Part shown: positions 60,543-64,000 of the stretch, one piece after another | Layout of the letters: every line of letters starts with the position of its first letter | Numbering within the stretch: the first letter of the stretch is position 1 | Assembly: GCF_963422545.1 (NCBI RefSeq) | Contig: NZ_OY730238.1 | Coordinates: forward strand, 186,001 to 250,000 | DNA from: an uncultured Flavobacterium sp. | GTDB lineage: Bacteria; Bacteroidota; Bacteroidia; Flavobacteriales; Flavobacteriaceae | DNA length: 64,000 nucleotides | Reading direction: 5' to 3' | Translations under genes and position numbers: made by a program | The notes under the pieces: generated by a model | Told to the model about the DNA's origin: nothing | The model's input: the letters and a program-made list of their open reading frames with translations, nothing else | Database searches by the model: none

Positions 60543-61001
60543 ATGAAAAAGTCAATACTATTACTCGCATTTTTATTTTTAAGTCTTTTAGGATTTTCTC
60601 AGGAAACTGAAATAAAATTCGACGAAAATCTGGCGAAATCATTAAACGCCGATGAATATGGAATGAAAAAATATGTTTTCTGTCTTTTGAAATCCGGAAC
60701 GAATACAACAGTATCAAAAGAAGAAACTAAGAAATTGTTTGAAGGTCATCTGGCAAACATTGGTAAATTAGCCAAAGAAGGAAAACTGGTTGTTGCCGGA
60801 CCTTTTATGAAAAATGATCGAAACTATAGAGGAATTTATATTTTTAACGTTGAAACTATTGAAGATGCGCAGGCACTTGTGGCGACAGATCCTGCCGTGC
60901 AATCAAAATTACTTGAAGCCGAATTAACGCCTTGGTACGGAACAGCAGCTTTGCAGGAAACAGTAAAAATTCACAAAAAAATTGCCAGGAAAAAAATGTA
61001 A
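60543..61001 (+). CDS. YCII-domain exported protein
   Basis: A 152-residue protein with a signal peptide (FLSLLGFSQ), unusual because most YCII proteins are cytosolic. The domain is visible as YVFCLLKSGTNTTVSKEETK, FEGHLANIGKLAKEGKLVVA, GPFMKNDRNYRGIYIFNVET and a later WYGTAAL. YCII folds resemble ferredoxin-like enzymes or ligand binders. The following acetyltransferase begins 7 nt after its stop, so the two may be cotranscribed. Confidence 0.88.
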   Translation: MKKSILLLAFLFLSLLGFSQETEIKFDENLAKSLNADEYGMKKYVFCLLKSGTNTTVSKEETKKLFEGHLANIGKLAKEGKLVVAGPFMKNDRNYRGIYIFNVETIEDAQALVATDPAVQSKLLEAELTPWYGTAALQETVKIHKKIARKKM

Positions 61002-61008
61002 AACTTTT

Positions 61009-61575
61009 ATGAAGACAGAAAAAGAGAAAATGATCTCGGGAGAATATTACGCAGCGGGAGATCCTGTTTTAGTAAAAGAACGAAGAAAAGCCAAAAACCT
61101 ACTCCATCGTTTAAACGTTACTGAATATCGTCTGACAAAAAAAGCAAAGGAAATTTTAGCCGAATTAATCCCAAATACTGGAAAGAGTTTTTATATAGAA
61201 CCACCATTTCATTGCGATTATGGTTATAATATATCTTGCGGTGACAATGTTTATTTTAATGTAAATTGTGTTGTTCTGGATTGTGCACCGGTAAATATTG
61301 GATCAAATGTATTTTTTGCCCCAAATGTTCAAATTTATACTGCAACACATCCGCTTGACGCCGAATTACGAAAAACACTCGAAAATGCTTTGCCAATTTC
61401 TATTGGAGACGACTGCTGGATTGGCGGAAATTCTGTAATTTGTCCTGGAGTTACCATCGGGAAAGGCTGTGTTATTGGTGCCGGATCAGTTGTTACAAAA
61501 GATATTCCGGATAACTCTCTGGCTGTTGGAAATCCCGCCAAAATAATTAGAAAACTAAATCAAGAACCCCAATAA
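61009..61575 (+). CDS. Sugar O-acetyltransferase (LbH maltose/galactoside type)
   Basis: A left-handed beta-helix acetyltransferase of about 188 residues. The N-terminal MAC domain is seen as MISGEYYAAGDPVLVKERRK, and the hexapeptide repeats include YGYNISCGDNVYFNVNCVVL and IGDDCWIGGNSVICPGVTIG. The catalytic His is in YTATHPLDAELR. The ATG at 61009 is used instead of the TTG-initiated frame at 60982, which would overlap the YCII gene. It acetylates maltose, galactosides or similar sugars. Confidence 0.94.
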   Translation: MKTEKEKMISGEYYAAGDPVLVKERRKAKNLLHRLNVTEYRLTKKAKEILAELIPNTGKSFYIEPPFHCDYGYNISCGDNVYFNVNCVVLDCAPVNIGSNVFFAPNVQIYTATHPLDAELRKTLENALPISIGDDCWIGGNSVICPGVTIGKGCVIGAGSVVTKDIPDNSLAVGNPAKIIRKLNQEPQ

Positions 61576-61584
61576 AAACAAATA

Positions 61585-61974
61585 ATGCTTACCTTAAATA
61601 AAGTTCACCATATTGCCATTTTATGCTCTGATTATCAAAAATCAAAAGCTTTTTATACCGAAGTTTTGGGTTTAACAATAATTAGAGAGATCTATCGCGA
61701 AGAACGTCAATCGTATAAACTCGATTTAGCTTTGAATGGTATTTATGTTGTCGAATTATTCTCATTTCCAAATCCGCCCAAACGTCCTTCAAGACCAGAA
61801 GCAGTTGGCTTGCGTCACTTAGCTTTTGAAGTCATTAATTTAGAAGAAACAATAGCATTTTTAAATTCAAAAAACATCGAATCTGAACCAATACGAATTG
61901 ATGAAACGACTGAAAAACGTTTTACATTTATTGCAGATCCTGATGAATTGCCTATTGAGTTTTATGAAAGATAG
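61585..61974 (+). CDS. VOC-family metalloprotein (glyoxalase-like)
   Basis: A 129-residue vicinal-oxygen-chelate protein. Metal and fold residues appear in HHIAILCSDYQKSKAFYTEV at the start, GIYVVELFSFPNPP in the middle, GLRHLAFEVINLEETIAFLN and a final Glu in DPDELPIEFYER. It resembles the small YaeR/GloA2-like group. The enzymatic reaction is unknown. It starts 9 nt after the acetyltransferase and ends in a region of nested palindromes. Confidence 0.92.
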   Translation: MLTLNKVHHIAILCSDYQKSKAFYTEVLGLTIIREIYREERQSYKLDLALNGIYVVELFSFPNPPKRPSRPEAVGLRHLAFEVINLEETIAFLNSKNIESEPIRIDETTEKRFTFIADPDELPIEFYER

Positions 61975-61979
61975 ATAAA

Positions 61980-62250
61980 AAAAGGTACAAAGGATCAAAG
62001 GTGCAGAGGGACAAAGGTTCTCTTATTTCATGTCATTTCGAGGAACGAGAACGCCTTAATCTCTTCGTATATAAAAGATTATTTCAATAGCGTCCAGCTT
62101 TAGCTGGATGATTTAAAAAGTCAAACTTGAAAGGCTTTAGCCAAACTAACGTATGTTTGGCTAAAGCCTTTTTTTATCAAATTTCGTTCCTCCAGCTAAA
62201 GCTGGAGGCAATTCACTTTGAACCTTTGCTCCTTTGAACCTTTGCCCCTA
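61980..62250. repeat. Triply nested inverted repeats with terminator core
   Basis: The outer layer is AAAGGTACAAAGGATCAAAGG-type units (61981-62020) facing AACCTTTGCTCCTTTGAACC units (62219-62248). The middle layer is CCAGCTTTAGCTGG (62094-62107) facing CCAGCTAAAGCTGG (62192-62205). The centre is the perfect 17-bp terminator stem at 62130-62171. A half copy of the GAGGAACGA repeat also lies at 62035-62050. No gene is seen in this 428-nt spacer. Confidence 0.8.
62130..62176 (+). terminator. Strong intrinsic terminator
   Basis: A perfect 17-bp stem (62130-62146 with 62155-62171, arms containing GGCTTTAGCC and GGCTAAAGCC) with an 8-nt loop is followed by a T-run. It ends the YCII-acetyltransferase-VOC unit. 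Confidence 0.93.
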
Positions 62251-62354
62251 AATAAGCGATATACAAAGAAAAACACACTGAAAGAATTTTCCTGTTTTTA
62301 TCAGTTTTAACACATTAAAATGAATATTTCTTATAAAAAACCGATTTTGATTCT

Positions 62355-62362
62355 TAATTTTG
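62355..62362 (+). promoter_or_regulatory. -7 promoter element of the ClC gene
   Basis: TAATTTTG matches TAnnTTTG, 40 nt above the ATG. A small hairpin CGCAT/ATGCG (62368-62384) follows in the leader. Confidence 0.5.
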
Positions 62363-62402
62363 TAATTCGCATAAAAAAAATGCGGAATCAAATATACTTC
62401 TG

Positions 62403-63683
62403 ATGAACAAAACGGCGCAAATCAAAAAAAATCATCAATTCATTGTCCTTCAAAAATTAGTTATTGTTTCTATCTTAATTGGCTTTCTTTCTGCCTTTTT
62501 AGGAATCTCGCTAAAAAAAATCACTGAATATTACGAAGAAATCTTCTTTCATGAAGTCTCGGTTAACCCCTTTTTTTATATTCTTTTTCCTGTTTTCGGA
62601 TTGTCTGTGATATATTTTCTAAGACAATATTTATTTAAGAAAAAAGAAAACAAAGGCATAAAAGAAGTTTTTGAAAGCACTCGATCAAAATCAAAAAATT
62701 TACCTTCTTATAAAATTCCGTCACACTTTATAAACGGATTAATAACTGTTGCATTTGGAGGTTCTACGGGAATAGAAGTTTCAACCGTTGTTGCCACTGC
62801 AACCATTGGATCTGTTGCTCAACAAAAAGAAAATGTATTTCGAAAATACAAAACCGAATTAATTTGTGCCGGAGTTGCTGCCGGAGTTACCGCTTTATTC
62901 AGCAGCCCGATTGCCGGAATTTTATTTGCTCTTGAAGTTATTTCCAGAAAAGTAACCCGGGCTTTTATTATCTCAAATATAATCGCGGTTTCAGTTGCTT
63001 TTGGATTACTTTCTATTTTAAAAGAAGAACCTTTATTTACCGTTACAATCACAACCTGGCATTTAAGAGCAATTCCGTATTTTATTCTTCTCGGAATTTT
63101 AGCCGGAATAAATTCTGTTTACTTAACCCGTTGTGTCTTGTTTTTCAAATCTCAATTTGGGAAAATCGGAATGCATTATTATAAAATTATTATTGGATCA
63201 GCTGTTTTGAGTATTTCATTATTTACTTTTCCACAATTATACGGAGAGGGTTATCATGCTATAAAAGGGATCTTTAGCAATTCGAGTGAAATTCCTTTAA
63301 CACTAACTTTGGCTTTTACTTTCGTTGGAATTTTACTTCTAAAACCAATTGTAACTTCGATAACATTAGCTTCTGGCGGAGATGGCGGCGTTTTTGCTCC
63401 AAGTCTGTTCATTGGTGCTTTCTTAGGATTATTGTTAGCATCAATTTTAAATACCTTTTTTCATGTAAATGTAATTCCGGTTAATTTCATGATTATCGGA
63501 ATGGCAGCTGTCTTAAGCGCCAGTATTCATGCACCTTTTACGGCAATCTTTTTGGTTTGCGGCTTAACAAACGATTATACTTTGTTTTTGCCTATTATGT
63601 TGGTTTGTCTAATATCAAAATATACCGCAAAGACGATTTATCCTTATACTGTATATAGTTACGCTCCAAGCTTGACGAAATAA
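62403..63683 (+). CDS. ClC-family chloride channel/transporter
   Basis: A 426-residue membrane protein with the ClC two-fold helix pattern. The gating-glutamate motif, usually GREGP, reads GIEVS here in FGGSTGIEVSTV. The Glu is kept but the neighbouring residues are changed. The third anion motif is present as GGDGGVFAPSLFIGAF. The first anion motif (GSGIP) is not recognisable in its usual form. It probably moves chloride or a related anion across the inner membrane. There is no CBS tail. A repeat follows the stop. Confidence 0.92.
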   Translation: MNKTAQIKKNHQFIVLQKLVIVSILIGFLSAFLGISLKKITEYYEEIFFHEVSVNPFFYILFPVFGLSVIYFLRQYLFKKKENKGIKEVFESTRSKSKNLPSYKIPSHFINGLITVAFGGSTGIEVSTVVATATIGSVAQQKENVFRKYKTELICAGVAAGVTALFSSPIAGILFALEVISRKVTRAFIISNIIAVSVAFGLLSILKEEPLFTVTITTWHLRAIPYFILLGILAGINSVYLTRCVLFFKSQFGKIGMHYYKIIIGSAVLSISLFTFPQLYGEGYHAIKGIFSNSSEIPLTLTLAFTFVGILLLKPIVTSITLASGGDGGVFAPSLFIGAFLGLLLASILNTFFHVNVIPVNFMIIGMAAVLSASIHAPFTAIFLVCGLTNDYTLFLPIMLVCLISKYTAKTIYPYTVYSYAPSLTK

Positions 63684-63695
63684 ATATTTTTTTAG

Positions 63696-63755
63696 GCCAC
63701 AGATTCCACAGATTCACACAGATTTTTAATCCTTTTAATCTGTGAAATCTGTGGC
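63696..63755. repeat. CCACAGATT inverted repeat
   Basis: GCCACAGATTCCACAGATT faces AATCTGTGAAATCTGTGGC, the same family as at 42701-42780, in the spacer between the ClC and HPP genes. Confidence 0.85.
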
Positions 63756-63780
63756 AAAAAATACCACAAATTATATCATT

Positions 63781-64000
63781 ATGCCAACTCCTAAGATTAA
63801 AAGAAGCTATCGCAAAACACGTTATATTCTTTATAAAGAAACTTTAATTGACTACAAGGAACACTTTTGGTCGTTCTTAGGATCATTTGTCGGAATTGGG
63901 ATTCTTTCTTATCTTGAATCTATTCGTTTTTCTGGCAGTGATATTGTTTTTCTAATTGGTTCATTTGGAGCATCGAGTGTCCTGGTTTACGGAATTATTC
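63781..64000 (+). CDS. HPP-family membrane protein (5' part, cut by window edge)
   Basis: The reading frame begins MPTPKIKRSYRKTRYILYKE and runs open to the window edge (73 codons). After a basic start it has HFWSFLGSFVGIGILSYLES and DIVFLIGSFGASSVLVYGII, which match the first helices of HPP-family inner-membrane proteins (a four-TM family, some linked to nitrite or other small-anion transport). It follows the ClC gene by 97 nt on the same strand and may be cotranscribed with it. The C-terminal part lies outside the window. Confidence 0.85.
   Translation, partial: MPTPKIKRSYRKTRYILYKETLIDYKEHFWSFLGSFVGIGILSYLESIRFSGSDIVFLIGSFGASSVLVYGII

Overview
The window is a low-G+C chromosomal segment of a Bacteroidota bacterium, almost certainly a Flavobacterium. 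The evidence is the Bacteroidota-type promoter element TAnnTTTG in many gene starts, the near absence of Shine-Dalgarno sequences, family-typical proteins (2TM-domain proteins, CarboxypepD_reg-plug TonB receptors, TPR-histidine kinases, YceI next to MarR and a nitroreductase) and intergenic palindromes that look like those of flavobacterial genomes. No tRNA, rRNA, CRISPR array, prophage or insertion-sequence transposase is visible.

Layout. 1-8.0 kb: a small lipoprotein, a TPR histidine kinase and a complete RND efflux operon (adaptor, pump, outer-membrane lipoprotein; minus strand). 8.2-16.8 kb: mostly minus-strand metabolic or exported proteins (GNAT enzyme, ACT-domain protein, esterase, M1 peptidase, GapN-type dehydrogenase, rhodanese). 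17-26.5 kb: a sulfur/persulfide region with a Crp/Fnr regulator, a TauE/SafE exporter, a CstB-like metallo-beta-lactamase/rhodanese fusion and two YeeE/YedE half-transporters. It is interrupted by a Panacea-type toxin-antitoxin candidate, cydAB and an HD hydrolase. Two Crp/Fnr-like operators sit exactly 22 nt upstream of the -7 boxes of the exporter and the fusion enzyme. 27.3-31.2 kb: glpD-glpK-glpF. 31.5-33.2 kb: MarR, nitroreductase and YceI, with two palindromic operators over the promoter. 33.4 kb: a beta-helix-like exported protein.

34.7-43.8 kb: the tryptophan operon trpE-(lipoprotein)-trpG-trpD-trpC-trpF-trpB-(AIG2-like)-(nitrilase-like)-trpA. It is preceded by a classical ribosome-mediated attenuator: an 18-codon leader peptide with three consecutive Trp codons, a perfect terminator and a matching antiterminator. 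Its spacers hold short intergenic repeats. 43.9-48.6 kb: a TetR-controlled EmrAB-TolC-type efflux operon with two tandem operators. 48.8-52.4 kb: YaaA, a CCA-adding-type enzyme that appears to take its GTG start from a repeat, and heme A synthase.

52.4-59.8 kb (minus strand): a LytTR response regulator, five small 2TM proteins of two alternating types, and a LytS-type histidine kinase carrying a sixth 2TM unit at its C-terminus. Upstream lie an exported TPR-like protein, a DUF2141 protein and a TonB-dependent receptor. This array is the most system-like unexplained element. 59.9-64 kb: DinB, YCII, a sugar O-acetyltransferase, a VOC protein, a ClC channel and the start of an HPP-family membrane protein cut by the window edge.

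Intergenic space carries at least six families of palindromic or foldback repeats, some nested. All family assignments come from reading the sequence without database searches.
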